NCBI RefSeq assembly: GCF_030035675.1
Contig: NC_084482.1
Coordinates: 225,537,943-225,601,942, forward strand
Reading direction: 5' to 3'
Source of the DNA: Rhineura floridana
Taxonomy: Eukaryota > Chordata > Lepidosauria > Squamata > Rhineuridae
DNA length: 64,000 nt
Shown here: in pieces, positions 11,251-22,910 of the stretch
Layout of the letters: every line of letters begins with the position of its first letter
Numbering within the stretch: position 1 is the stretch's first letter
The notes under the pieces: generated by a model
Told to the model about the DNA's origin: nothing
Databases searched by the model: none
Seen by the model: the letters and a program-made list of their open reading frames with translations, nothing else
Position numbers and translations under genes: made by a program

Positions 11251-13316
11251 GATAATAATAATAATAATAAAATTTTATTTATGAGTCGCCTATCTGGCCG
11301 AATTAACAGTCGCTCTAGGCGACGTACATTTACATATTAAAATACAATAAAAACCCATGAAAACCAAAACAGTAATTAATGTACCAGTATTAAAAACAAC
11401 CTACCCCAGAGATCCCATAGGCCTGCCTGAACAGCCAGGACTTCAAGGCCTGGCGGAAACCTATCAGGGAAGGGGCATGGCGAAGATCAAAAGGAAGGGA
11501 ATTCCAGAGGGTAGGGGCCACAATTGAAAATGCCCTCTCTCTGGTCCGTACCAGCCTCGCTATCTTAACTGGTGGGACCGAGAGAGGGTCTTGTGTGGCT
11601 GATCTCATCAGGCGGCATAATTGGTGCTGCTGGAGGTGCTCCTTCAGATAAACTGGGCCGAAACCGTATAGGGCTTTGAAGGTCAACACCAACACCTTGA
11701 ATTGGGCCCAGTAAGCAACTGGTAGCCAGTGTAGATCTACTAACACCGGAGTGATATGATCACGGCGACGGCTGTTCTTAATCAAACGTGCCGCCGCATT
11801 CTGTATCAGTTGTAATTTCCGGACCGTTTTCAGGTGTAACCCCATGTAGAGCGCATTACAGTAGTCTAAGCGGGAGAAGTCCAGGGCATGTATCACCCGT
11901 GGGAGCAGATGGGCAGGAAGGTAGGGTTGCAGTCTCTTTATCAGATGTAATTGATACCAAGCTGCCCAGCTCACTGCCGAGACGTGAGCCTCCATGGACA
12001 GCCGGGAGTCAAGAATGACCCCGAGGCTGCGGACCTGGTCTTTTAGGGGCAATTTTACCCCATTGAACACAAGGTCTATATCCCCCAACCTGCCCCTGTC
12101 TCCCACGAGCAACACCTCGGTCTTGTGGGGATTTAGTTTCAGCCTATTCCTTCCCATCCATTCACTAACGGATTCCAGGCACTTGGAAATGGTGTCCACT
12201 GCCAACTCTGGTGAGGACTTAAACGAGAGATAGAACTGAGTGTCATCCGCATATTGGTGGCACCGCAGCCCAAATCTCCTGATGATGGCTCCCAGCAGCT
12301 TTACATAGATGTTGAATAGCATGGGGGAGAGGATAGAGCCCTGTGGCACTCCACAATTGAGAGGCCAAGGGTCTGAAACCTCATCCCCCAATGCCACCCA
12401 TTGGTGCCTGTCTGAGAGACAGGAACAGAGCCACCGTAAAACAGTGCCCCCTATTCCTAATCCCTCCAGGCGATCTAAAAGGATACCGTGGTCAACGGTA
12501 TCAAAAGCCGCTAAGAGATCCAGGAGGACGAGGAAGGTGAATTCTCCCTTATCCAAGGCCCTCCTCATATCATCCACCAGGGCGACCAAGGCTGTTTCCG
12601 TTCCATGTCCAGTCCTGAAACCTGATTGGAATGGATCTAAATAATCTGCTTCATCCAAGTGTGTCTGTAACTGTTTAGCCACCACTCGGTCAATCACCTT
12701 GCCCAGAAATGGTAAATTAGAGACTAGGCGAAAGTTATTCAACTCTTGGGGATCCAAGGAGGACTTTTTCAGGATGGGCTTTATAACTGCCTCCTTGAAG
12801 GCTAATGGCATTGCACCCTCTTCCAAGGATGCATTTACTATTGCCTTGATCCCTTCGCTCAGTCTTTCTTTGCAGCTCATAATGAGCCACGAGGGGCAAG
12901 GATCCAACAGACAGGTGGTTGGCTTCACAGTAGAGAGCACCTTGTCCACTTCCTCAGAGGGAAGAGGCTGAAACCGATCCCACCATACCGGAATGCAACT
13001 GGCCGGCTCTGGCTCACTTCCTGTATCCACGGCGCACGGAATCCTGCTCTTCAGGCGCTCGATTTTATCGGCAAAGTGTTTAGAAAATGTGTCACAGGAG
13101 GCTTTAGAATGCTCCATGGGTTCCTGAACAACTGGACCGACCAGATTTCGGACCACTTGGAACAACCCCCTGGGACAGCACTCTGCGGACGCAATAGAGG
13201 CAGCAAACAATTCCTTCTTTGTTGCCCTTGTTGCCACCTGGTTGGCAGCTATTGCTGCTCTAACCAGTGTCCGATCGTCTTCAGAGCAAGATTTCCGCCA
13301 CCGGCACTCTAGGGAG
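11251..13316 (-). mobile_element. L2-clade LINE, 5'-truncated, private to unit A
   Basis: The minus-strand element ends at its left with an ATA/ATT microsatellite and a 3' tail with paired GTCGCCTA (11285) and TAGGCGAC (11316). Its right end is truncated inside the linker between endonuclease and reverse transcriptase. Unit B at about 41360 reads straight through, giving the empty site. The short target duplication is blurred by the GA-rich target. Confidence 0.88.
11390..13314 (-). CDS. L2 ORF2, reverse transcriptase part
   Basis: About 640 codons open to the stop. Motifs in order: FLGKVIDRVVAKQLQTHLDE, LLDLLAAFDTVDH (motif A), GVPQGSILSP (motif B), YADDTQFY (catalytic motif C), LGVILDSRLSM, and a C-terminal region ending SGVGCF. 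The LDLsAAFDTVDH block is typical of L2 rather than CR1 (which has FDKVPH). No endonuclease is present because of 5' truncation. The frame has no stop, so the insertion is probably young. The reading frame runs a little past the element into flank on its 5' side, so the start is artificial. Confidence 0.85.
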
Positions 13317-13884
13317 GGGTAGAAAGGCAGAGGGGAGGACTGGGATGGGAGCAGGCAGGAGGGGGAGGGGAGAAGAAGGACTGATGTGGTCATTTGCATG
13401 TTTATTGAGTTCAGTGGGATTTACTCCTGTGAAATCATGCTTAGGATAGGTAAAACTGACGGGGAAGGGACGGAGGGCTGGAGTGGGCAGGGGAGGTGGA
13501 AGAAGGAAGAGGGGAGGGGAGGAGAAAGGGAGAGGAAAGGGAAAAGGCAGGTCTGATCATTTGTATGATTATTGAGTTGAATCGGATTTACTCCTTTGCA
13601 ATCATGGTTAGGATAGGTAAAACTGACCAGGCTGGGCCTGCCAACCAAGAGGTCTTCTGTATCTTTCAAAGTTGTGCTGGGGGAAGGGAGAATTCTACCT
13701 TGTGGTTATTCCCATTACAGTGTTGCAAGAACACCTGCACTTGGCTGACTTTCTCTTCTCTTAAAGATACAGGATCAGTCTCAGGCCCTGAACCTGGCAA
13801 CCCTACCTCCCACCCAAATTTAAAACAAAGCTGTCCCTGGCCATATCCACACCAGACCTCTATTACACTTTGGACAATCATTAC
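13317..13884. repeat. Degenerate repeats two and three, GA-rich, unit A
   Basis: Two more copies of the unit that starts TTATTGAGTT and ends in an AGGATAGGTAAAACTGAC block followed by purine-rich sequence. No gene is seen. The plus-strand open frame at 13496-13927 is low complexity. Confidence 0.55.
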
Positions 13885-13995
13885 TTATTTATCTATTTAT
13901 TTAGTGTATTTATATACCACCCCATAGCCGAAGCTCTCTGGGCGGTTTACAATAACTAAAAACATTGAAAACAAATCTACAAATTTAAAAACACA
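13885..13995 (-). mobile_element. LINE or SINE 3' tail, unit A
   Basis: A TTTATTTATCTATTTATTTA tract is followed by ATATACCACCCCATAGCC, then TCTCTGGGCGGTTTACAATA. The two C- and G-rich blocks can pair as a 3' stem-loop similar in layout to the L2 tail. Only the tail is present. Unit B has it at about 41934-42040. Confidence 0.55.
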
Positions 13996-14058
13996 TCTGT
14001 TAAAAACAATTTAAAACAATTTATCATGGCTTCTCCCAAAGCCATGGCTCAAAGCCAA

Positions 14059-14269
14059 TCATGGCTTCTCTCAAAGAATCCTGGGAAGTGTAGTTAGTGA
14101 AGGGTGCTGAGAGTTGCTAGGAGACGCCCTGTTCCCCTCAAAGTCCTTCAATCAGAGTGGCTGACTGTTAAACCACTCTGGCCACTGGAGCTCTCTCAGG
14201 GGAATAGGAGTCTCCTCTCAGCACCCTTCACAAACTACATTCCCAGGATTCTTTGGGGGAAGCCATGAC
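14059..14269. mobile_element. Palindromic MITE, second site, unit A
   Basis: The left half starts CATGGCTTCTCTCAAAGAATC and the right half ends GGATTCTTTGGGGGAAGCCATG. The halves are near reverse complements around an AT-balanced centre. It shares the CAAAGAATCCTGGGAA core with the MITE at 571-882, so the two are related. Confidence 0.7.
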
Positions 14270-14854
14270 TGTCTCAAGTGAAATCAAGTTAGGTGTAGCT
14301 GTGAGGCTTTTACAACACTGACAGTTGGTCCTTACTGAGCATTTCTTAAATTAATTAAAAATCAGCCAGGCATTTTTTTAACTTTTAAACTGCAGAAGAT
14401 GGAGGTCAGAGTATGGGGCAAGGTCAGTATTAGAATTACAGGTACCCTGTGAACATGGCTGATTTTTAATGAATTTCAACAGATTATGGGAACTCTGGCA
14501 GAAAAAAGTCCAAAAGGGCTCTGAGTTTTTTTCTCTCTTTTTAGACTGTGAACTCTCGATTCTCTCTGACTGTTTTGTGTATTGCCATGAAAATTGAGAG
14601 GTTGTTAAGCAAGTGTTTCTGAGTTCAGAACTATAAGTTTTGTAAGGTTTTGTTTTGAAATGAGGTTATGAGAAGCATCAGAATGGCATGCGGGGGATAT
14701 TTTCCATTTAACACTGCGGGATGTGAAAAATCCCCGCTGGCTATCGTATACAGTTGAATATGTGATTTGAGTCGGCCCAAACTGGTGATTTAGGGCTACA
14801 ACCTGGCCATTTTGCTGTGTCCAAAAGGACATCAAGTACAGCACACAGTATCCA
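14270..14854. other. Non-coding stretch, unit A
   Basis: No gene is recognised. It contains two short similar blocks about 100 bp apart in opposite orientation (AATTAAAAATCAGCC and GGCTGATTTTTAAT), suggesting a further degenerate inverted-repeat element. At 14754-14761 it holds the empty site (AATATGTG) of the hAT present in unit B. Confidence 0.45.
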
Positions 14855-15100
14855 CCTGTTACCAAATTCTTCCAAGCTACACAGGAAGTGGACTGCACTG
14901 TGACAGACCAACCCAAATTGTATTTGCATATTTACAAATTTGTAGGGCAGTCCAATATCTCAGACAGGAGGCCAGGTCTCTGTTCCCCTGGTGCATTTAC
15001 TATAGCTGCCCAATTTCCCTGCTTTTTAATGTTTGATAGAAATGTCTGTTGGCTACAGGTACGTTCTTAAACCTCAAGGGTTTTTGCCTATTAGTGAATT
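14855..15100. repeat. Single arm of the long inverted-repeat element, unit A
   Basis: Aligns with the right arm at 10801-11080 (shared blocks TTCTTCCAAGCTACACA, AGGGCAGTCCAATATCTCAG, CCAATTTCCCTGCTTTTTAA, TTGCCTATTAGTGAATT). Unit B has it at 52055-52283. Confidence 0.65.
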
Positions 15101-15698
15101 GTATTTCTTTCAAATATCCAGATATCTGAGGAATGTACCATCCTACTATTAGAATGGTTTTGCTTTTCTCTGATAATGAATGGTAGGTAGGTAGGTAATA
15201 CTTCATTGCTCATGACCAAAGGCCGCCGCAATGATATACAAATAACAAAACAGAATACAAATATTAATAGTAAATATGAAAGGGTTAGGGTTTAAAAGGA
15301 TTAAAATTTTACACTAAAAACCAATATTCATACAGTCCTGTACAACCAAGGATACTAAAACAGGTATGAAGAGGTGACCGACCAAATGAAACATTTGTAC
15401 ACTAACAACCACTATTCAGGATTAGGGTTGCCAGGTCTCCGGTTTTCTGCCGGAGTCTCCGGCAAAAGGGGGCCGTCTCCGGCCTCCGGCAATACTTTAT
15501 TTAAACTGGAGAATCTCCGGCTTTTCATTGGCCCCCTCAGGCACGCATGTGTGATTGACACACGCATACTGTTGGGCTGTAGCTGGCTGTCTTCCCGCTC
15601 TTTCTCAGTCAGGCAGCAGGGACTGCAGTACAGACAGACAGGAGGACTTGAGCAGCCGCCGCCCCTGCAGGGACCCCCCCAGCAGTAAAAAGTAAAAT

Positions 15699-16715
15699 CG
15701 GTCACTCTCCCTACCCCCACCCCCATTCCCTCCCCCTGCCTGCCCTCCTAAATGGTTTAAAAGTAAGAGATCGCTCACTCTCCCTGCCGTCCACCCCCAT
15801 TCCCTCCCCCCGCCTGCCCTCCTAAATGGTTTAAAAGTAAGAGATCACTCACTCTCCCTACCCCCACCCCTATTCTCTCCCCCCGCCTGCCTTCCTAAAT
15901 GGTTTAAAAGAGATCGCTCACTCTCCCTGCCCCCACCCCCATTCTCTCCCCCCGCCTGCCCTCCTAAATGGTTTAAAAGTAAGAGATCGCTCACTCTCCC
16001 TGCCCCCACCCCCATTCTCTCCCCCTGCCTGCCCTCCTAAATGGTTTAAAAGTAAGAGATCGCTCACTCTCCCTGCCCCCACCCCCATTCTCTCCCCCCA
16101 CCTGCCTTCCTAAATGGTTTAAAAGTAAGAGATCGCTCACTCTCCCTGCCCCCACCCCCATTCTCTCCCCCGCCTGCCTTCCTATATGGTTTAAAAGTAA
16201 GAGATCACTCACTCTCCCTGACGTCCACTCCTATTCCCTCCTCCCGCCTGCCCTCCTAAATGGTTTAAAAGTAAGAGATCGCTCACTCTCCCTGCCCCCA
16301 CCCCCATTTTCTCCCACCTTCCCTCCTAAATGGTTTAAAAGTAAGATCGCTCACTCTCCCTGCTGTCCACTCCTATTCCCTCCCCCCGCCTGCCCTCCTA
16401 AATGGTTTAAAAGTAAGATCACTCACTCTCCCTGCCGTCCACCCCTATTCCCTCCCCCCACCTGCCCTCCTAAATGGTTTAAAAGTAAGATCGCTCACTC
16501 TCCCTGCCGTCCACCCCTATTCCCTTCCCCCACCTGCCTTCCTAAATGGTTTAAAAGTAAGATCGCTCACTCTCCCTCCCCCCACTCCCATTCTCTCCCC
16601 CCGTCTGCCTTCCTAAATGGTTTAAAAGTAAGATCGCTCACTCTCCCTGCCGTCAACCCCTATTCCCTCCCCCCACCTGCCCTCCTAAATGGTTTAAAAG
16701 TAAAATAGCTCACTT
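15699..16715. repeat. Minisatellite, about 14 copies of a 69-74 bp unit
   Basis: Each unit has CTCACTCTCCCTGCC, then a C-rich stretch, then CTCCTAAATGGTTTAAAAGT. Copies differ by point changes and by presence of the GAGATCG block, and two variants (CCCCCA and CGTCCA after CCTGC) are interspersed. It lies just inside the left end of the hAT-like element. Confidence 0.95.
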
Positions 16716-18984
16716 TTACATGTTTAACGTTTTGCTTTTTTTTAAAAAAAGAAATGAAATCCTGCCTAGCCTAAACGAAGTTATTTATTTTAAAAACAAT
16801 ATCAAACATTATTTTATTTTGGCGATTTTTCCCGTCAGTGAGAGGGCACTTCCGGTGCTCTTCCGGATCACGCGACGCCTCAGCTGAGGCTTCCCAGCAG
16901 GCGGGTAGGAGACTCAGCACGCTCTTTCCTCCCTACCTGGGAGAAATGGGAACGGGGGCAATTTGGGGGAGCAGTGAGTAACCTAGCAAGAAAAGCCGGC
17001 GGAAGAAAATAATCGTGACACGTTCCTCTTTTGCGTAGATGGAGCGTGTACTAATTCACAGGTTGCCTGCCCGTTTATTATTATTGAGACGGGAGTTAGA
17101 GCAAAGCCACACACCTTTTCCTCAGTCCAAACCAGCGGTACTGGTTTTTTTAAAAAGGCAAGCAGTAAATAAAATGCATGTACCAAAATATAGAAGATAG
17201 AGTGGGAAGGAACAAGACCTTTTAAAAAGGGGGATTGACTGGAGAGACTATGGAGGTTAGAGGAAATGAAAGGCAGGTGGAGGATCTGTAGGGTAGAACC
17301 AGGACAATAAATAGCCACTGTACTTGTATCAGCTAGAAAGTATTTGGACAGTAACCAGGATGATTTTTGTTCAAAGCTTCACACTGCTATAAAAGTTTCT
17401 TAGTGATCTTGTGCTAGTCACTGTCTCTCTCTCAATTTAATGCACCTCAAAGGGTTGTGAGAATAAAATGGACATGAAGGAGAACTATTTATGCCTTCTG
17501 GAGTTCCTTGGAGGAAAGTGAGCCAATAAATATATAGATTTGGTAAATGTCTGTTGCAACAGAAACATATTGTTATTAATGCAAATATGGAAACGTGCAA
17601 ATTATTATTATGCAAATACAAAGCAGCTGTAACATAGAAAAGATTTTTTTTAATTGCATGATCTGTAGATGTGGTTGTAGCTTACTTTGCTAGGGTGGAA
17701 TACAAAATGAATAATGGCAAATTCTTCTACATGTCTGCTTGTAAGTAAGTCCTAGGTAAGTGCATAAGATTGCATCCTAAGGCAGAAAATGTAAATAGGC
17801 AGGGAAGGTAATACATAGGTAGAGAGATGCAGATTAATAGTTTGTTTGAAAGGGGGGAAACAGTCTGAAAGAGGAGGTATCCAGCTACCAAAGGTAAGAT
17901 GCATGATCTTGGAAAAGAACAGTCTGGAATGTTAAAGCCCCATTGCAAGGTACAGCAGGCACATAGTCAGTCTAAACATTTGGGAGGCACCAAAAAGCGT
18001 AGGGAAGCCAGAAAAAAGTAATACATTTAATTATTTTTAATACATATTGTGGGCAGAAAAAAATTAGGGGGATGGGGACCAGTAACCTCCTCCAGCCGAA
18101 GCCCCTGGCTACTGGCCTGGGCTACAGTAACTTAGAAAGCCATAGGGTACAGTGATGTTCTATATAGCCCATTAAACTTAGTCGTCTTGTGGAGAAGGTA
18201 TTGAAGAAGAAAGGCAGTGTACAAATGTTTTATGTAAGTAAATAAAAATACTAGCTCTTACGTCCAAATAAACAAACATGGGATTATTGTTTATATATAT
18301 ATAAACAGCACTGTAACACTGCTTCTGAGATTTGGCATCTGGGAAGAGGAGGCAGAAGGGATTATTTTACAAGCTGCTCTCCCCTTCCACTTCTACGTCT
18401 TTCACCACTTTCATCCCAGCTAGCAAAAAGTTAAAACACAGAGATGAAAAGAAATGCTGGCTGTTACTCATTCGCATTTGGTAAATTGCCTGTTAACTAA
18501 TAGTAAATGTTGGAGTTAAAAGCAAGTGAAAATGGGGATAGGGAGGAAGAAAAAACAAACAAGACTTGGCATTTCCTTGTTGCTGTAAATGCATGCTTAT
18601 TACATTTATAGTTTCCACCAATAAGATCAGAGCAGGACTATAGCTTCACATCAACCCTGTGAAGTATTGTTAGGCTGTGAGAGAGCATGTGACTTGCCTA
18701 TCAGAGTGAGCTGCACAACTGAATGGGATTTAATGTTTGGATTTCCAATCCCATCCTGCTAGCAGGAAAGCACTCCTGAGGTACAGAGCCTGATCTGTAA
18801 TTCTGGGATGGGTGGCTCGGTGGGATTGTTATATGAAATCCTTTGCTCACTGTCTCCCTGTATATAACATGCTGCCTCCCACTTACCTTTGCCTCTCTTC
18901 TCTTTTGTACTTTCCTCTGCTTGTGTGGTGTTCCTGTTGTTCAGATCTTGTAAGTTCAGGTCTGTGGCTTCCTTGATGTCGGAG
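16716..18984. other. Interior of the hAT-like element, no gene seen
   Basis: A short CpG-containing part near 16840-17000 has TTCCGGTGCTCTTCCGG and could be the former promoter of an autonomous ancestor. The rest is AT-rich with no coding frame longer than about 110 codons and no domain recognised. A 40 bp Bov-B scrap lies at about 18940-18980. Confidence 0.4.
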
Positions 18985-20025
18985 AGCCCACTACCTACCT
19001 AGCTCTCTAAGGTAATTGGTTCCATTGCTGTATGGCTCTAATAGTTAGGAAGTTTTGCTGATGTTTAGTCGAAATCTGGCTTCCAGCATTATTGAGCCCA
19101 TTATACCATGTCCTGCACTCTGAGACGATCAAGAAGAGATCCCAGCCCTACTCTGTGTAACAACCTTTCATGTATTTGAAAAGTGCTATCATATCTCCCC
19201 TTAGTCTGCTCTTCTCTAGGCTAAACATGCCCAGTTCTTTCAGTCTCTCCTCATAGGACTTTGTTACCTGTCTCCTGATTATCCTCGTTACCCTCCTCTG
19301 AACCCATTCTAGTTTGCTTTATCTTTCTTAAAGTGTGGTGTCAAGAACTGGATGCAGTACTCAAGATGAAGCCTAACCAGTGCTGAATAAAGGAGAACTA
19401 GTACTTCACTCACTTTGTTAATGCAGCCTAAAATAGCATTTGCTTTTTTTGCAGCCACATCACACTGTTGGCTCATATTCAGTTTGTGATCAACAACAAT
19501 CCCAAGATCCTTCTTGCATGTAGTATTGCTGAGCCAAGTATCCCCCATCTTAATAACTGCATTTGGTTTCTTTTTCCTAGGTGTAGAACTTTGCACTTAT
19601 CCCTGTTAAATTTCATTCTGCTGTTTTTAGCCCAATGCTCCAGCCTATTAAGATCCCTTTGAATTTTGTTTCTGTCTTCCAGGGAATTAGGTATTCCTCC
19701 CAATTTTGCATCATCTACACATTTGATAAGCATTCCCTGCCCCTCCTCATCCAAGTCATTAATAAAAATGTTGAAGAGCACTGGGTCCAAGACCAAGCCC
19801 TATAGTAGCCAGCTAGTTACCCCCCCCAGGTTGAGAAGAAACCATTGATTAGCACTCTGAATATGATTGTGTAGCCAACTGTGGATCCACCCAATAGCTG
19901 TTCCATCCAGTCCACATTCAGCTAGCTTGCTAATCAGAATATCATGTGGCATTTTGTCAAAAGCTTTGCTAAAGTTGAAATATATTGTGTCCACAGCATT
20001 CCCACAGTCTATCAGGGAGGTTTGT
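18985..20025 (-). mobile_element. Old CR1 LINE fragment
   Basis: The minus strand carries reverse transcriptase pieces in three broken frames: SKAFDKMPHDILISKL (motif A), VLFNIFINDLDEEGQ (motif B side), CVDDAKLGG where the family has FADDTKL, and DLGIVVDHKLNMSQQC. Frame shifts and a changed catalytic block show it is dead. It ends at the Bov-B junction near 20026. Confidence 0.8.
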
Positions 20026-20027
20026 TG

Positions 20028-20352
20028 TTGTTGTTATGTGCCTTCAAGTCGATTATAACTTATGGTGACCCTATGAATCAGTGACCTCCAAGAGCATCTG
20101 TCATGAACCACCCTGTCCAGATCCTGTAAGTTCAGGTCTGTGGCTTCCTTTATGGAATCAATCCATCTCTTGTTTGGCCTTCCTCTTTTTCTGCTCCCTT
20201 CTGTTTTTCCCAGTATTACTGTCTTATTTAGTGAATCAGGTCTTCTCATTATGTGTGCAAAGTATGATAACCTCAGTTTCATCATTTTAGCTTCTAGTGA
20301 TAGTTCTGGTTTAATTTGTTCTGACACCCAATTATTTGTCTGTTTTGCCTAG
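20028..20352 (-). mobile_element. Bov-B (RTE) LINE 3' end, first copy
   Basis: The minus strand encodes the RTE C-terminus (MMKLRLSYFAHIMRRPDSL, KRGRPNKRWIDSIKEATDLN, CSWRSLIHRV), which matches the Bov-B C-terminal pattern (KLRYFGHVMRR ... RRRGRPR.RWLDSI ... RGAWR). It ends in the Bov-B tail with GTTGTTGTTATG on the plus strand. Only the last 110 codons are present. Confidence 0.85.
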
Positions 20353-20614
20353 AAGGCCCTCCTTTGTCCTTAACAGGCTGCAAATGGAATCTACATTCAG
20401 AGGCTGTATACTTCTGGTTGGCACATCCTGATTTGCTTATGGGCATTTGAAGTAATTTGTTTGGCTGCTGTTGAAGACAGAGTAGTTATGTTCAGATGTA
20501 ATGCTAAACCATGGTGGCATATTGTGTGAATGAACAGCTATAGGTCACATACTCTCTTGTCCCATGCAATCAGAAGCAAGGGACACATTTGGGAGCTATT
20601 TGGGAGCTATTTGT

Positions 20615-20995
20615 TGTTGTTATGTGTCTCCAAGTTGACTACGACTTATGGCGACCCTACGAATCAGTGACCTCCAAGAGCATCTGTCATGAACCACCCT
20701 GTTCAGATCTTGTAAGTTCAGGTCTGTGGCTTCCTTTATGGAATCAATCCATCTCTTGTTTGGCCTTCCTCTTTTTCTACTTCCTTCTGTTTTTCCCAGC
20801 ATTATTATATTTTCTAGTGAATCATGTCTCTTCATTATGTGTCCAAAGTATGATAACCTCAGTTTCATCATTTTAGCTTCTAGTGATAGTTCTGGTTTAA
20901 TTTGTTCTGACACCCAATTATTTGTCTGTTTTGCAGACCATGGTATCCGCAAAGCTCTCCTCCAGCACTACATTTCAAATGAGTTGATTTTTCTC
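20615..20995 (-). mobile_element. Bov-B (RTE) LINE 3' end, second copy
   Basis: Same C-terminal block as the first copy, about 88% similar by eye, with extra upstream codons (RIPWSAKQTNNW). The left flank reads TTTGGGAGCTATTTGGGAGCTATTT, a short duplicated stretch at the insertion edge. Open for 110 codons. Confidence 0.85.
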
Positions 20996-21682
20996 GGGGG
21001 GGGGGCAGAGAGGTGCCGGGGCTGAAGCGGCCCAGAGATCACCAAGGTTGCCTGGCCCAGAAGGCCCTGGCATCGAGGCTGGGTGGGGCAGCTTCGGGGG
21101 GAAAAGGAGGCAGGCGCTCTGCACAGTGCACATGCTTATTGCTTAGGAGGAGGCGCTCTCTTCCTTTATTTTTATTTTTTTTTCTTTTTCTTTTTCTGGT
21201 CCTCCCCTCTCTCCTGCTGCCTGTCGGTCCTATATAAGGCCTCGTAAAGTAGAAAGGCAATTGCTGCCTACACTCACCCTGTTTGTATGGCCATAAATAT
21301 TAGGGGACACCCACTGCAGTAGCCAGCCAACACATAAAGTTGCAGTGCCTTATGGATAACTTTGTGGATGATCCCCAGTCAAGTGTTAGCAACAGCACAA
21401 TGCTGACAGGCAGTTCCCAACTGCTTGCCTAGAATGCCCTCCCTTGTCCTTAACATGGCTGCAACCGTATCTACTCAGAAGTAAGTCCTATTGAGTTCTA
21501 TGGGGCTTAGTTCCTTAATAAGCATGTTTACAGTTGCTGCCTTCAGGGGCATCCATCTGTGCTCCCATCTAACATCTCTGCAACACTGAGCTTCTTTCTT
21601 CCAGTAATGGCCTGGCCTGAGGGCACGTAAACCCTTCTTGCCAGAAGCAAGTAAGCTAGATTAAATGTTCCCTAAAGGCGTT
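20996..21682. other. Interior of the hAT-like element, no gene seen
   Basis: Contains a short GC-rich part at 21000-21130, a T-rich run, and a block near 21428 that repeats one at 20350 (GCCCTC(C/T)TTGTCCTTAACA). This shows a duplicated segment of the host element flanking the second Bov-B. Confidence 0.4.
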
Positions 21683-21860
21683 GAACTGTGATCTGGCAGA
21701 CCAGGGTTGGAATCCCCACACAGCCATGAAGCTCCCTGGGTGACCTTGGGCCAGTCACTGCCTCTCAGACTCAGAGGAAGGCAATAGTAAACCCCCTCTG
21801 TCTGAATACTGCTTACCATGAAGACCCTATCTGGGATCAACTTGAAGGTAGTCCATTTCC
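21683..21860 (+). mobile_element. tRNA-derived SINE with Bov-B-like tail
   Basis: The middle reads GGGTTGGAATCCCCAC, then TGACCTTGGGCCAGTCACTG. The end reads GATCAACTTGAAGGTAG, which resembles the complement of the Bov-B tail (CTTCAAGTCGATTATAAC at 20043). This is the Sauria SINE layout, which uses Bov-B for retroposition. Confidence 0.7.
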
Positions 21861-22022
21861 ATTTTGCATCACCCTAAGCTTGTGAGAAAGAATGACTTTG
21901 TCACTTCAGATGGACCTAGCAACACCCTATTTTAGGTAAGATTTCTATTTTAATCTCCAGAGAATTTTTTTTGAATGGTATGCTCCAAGCAACTGTGGTT
22001 GATACAATGTATCATGTTTAAT

Positions 22023-22091
22023 GATGTCACTAGGGCCCGCCCCGTGATGTCACTAGGGCCCGCCCCGTGACGTCACTAGGGCCCGCCCCCA
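22023..22091. repeat. Three 23 bp repeats with CRE-like sites
   Basis: Three tandem units of the form GA(T/C)GTCACTAGGGCCCGCCCC. The third has TGACGTCA, the palindromic CRE consensus. They lie 40 bp inside the right end of the hAT-like element. Confidence 0.9.
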
Positions 22092-22323
22092 TTTTCTCAG
22101 GTTTTTGAATGGTTCCGACCTGGCAACCCTATTCAGGATCCTACATTCTTTTGAAACTTGGCTCTAATTTTCCCAGCTGCAAAAGCGAAGTTTGCCACTT
22201 ATCTAGTTATAAAAATATCCGTGCCCACTAAAAGGACACAGACTTGTTCCAAAGTAGGCCTGTTATCAATCAGATGGGTGATAGGGGCAAAGAACTTAGC
22301 CCTCAAATCTTTGTAAAGAGGGC

Positions 22324-22910
22324 TGTGCTGCCTCCACAGGGTTAGAATAGTATATAGAGATATTCCTTCTGTTGTGTTACATAAGGCATTTATTAGGTTA
22401 AGTTATGGAACTCTAGAGGGTTGTCTCTATGCTCCCTCAGCCTCATAGTAACTTCCTGTCAGGTGATATCACCCCTCTCTTTAATTGGTTAGTTATTTTT
22501 TCCCTCCAAAAACCTGCCTCAGTTTGTTTCAGTCATCAGTGAAGCTAGCAGCAGGCCTAGTAGCACCAGAGGACATCACTCCTTTTTTACCTATCTCTCT
22601 CTCAGAAGATATCTCTCGCAGAAGATACTTCTCTTCCAGAATTGCCTCTTCCAGAAGCTTCTTTCTCAGAAGGTAACTCTCCTCCATTTAATCTACCTCA
22701 TCAACAATCCTACAATATAATTACCTGCTATCAACCTTCTTCATCATCATCATCACCCTCCTCAGTTCATCATCCCCAGAGACTGTATGCTTTCCTTTAA
22801 GTTTCTGTATACCTTTGTGTTTCCTGGTTTAATAAAATAGTTCTGATTAAAAGAGAGAGATTGAGTTGACTGTCTGGCAAAGTGGGTTTCAGAACCACGG
22901 GCTCAGAACA
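22324..22910 (+). repeat. 5' LTR of the BEL/Pao fossil
   Basis: 587 bp, begins TGTGCTGCCTCC and ends GGGCTCAGAACA. It carries AATAAAATAG near its 3' part, a likely polyadenylation signal. Confidence 0.92.

Larger units (their letters stand above)
15423..22131. mobile_element. hAT-like DNA transposon with nested repeats, private to unit A
   Basis: The ends are inverted (TAGGGTTGCCAGGTC at 15423 and its complement ending at 22131). They are flanked by an 8 bp target duplication TTCAGGAT at 15415-15422 and 22132-22139. Unit B at about 52601-52620 has the single TTCAGGAT, the empty site. The 8 bp duplication and TIR fit hAT. No transposase was found. The interior holds a minisatellite, an old CR1, two Bov-B ends and a SINE. 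Confidence 0.85.

Noticed and set aside
12309-12644. Possible host gene on the plus strand inside the L2
   Set aside because: No motif, and the opposite strand carries L2 motifs A and B in the same place.
11788-13312. Several plus-strand frames of 60-110 codons
   Set aside because: They are antisense shadows of the L2 reverse transcriptase.
15699-16715. Possible CRISPR-like or satellite array
   Set aside because: The units are contiguous 69-74 bp tandem copies without unique spacers; it is an ordinary minisatellite.
22485-22676. Open frames inside both LTRs of the BEL fossil (also 28746-29078)
   Set aside because: They lie entirely in LTR sequence with no domain, and their low-complexity Ser/Leu content follows TCT repeats.
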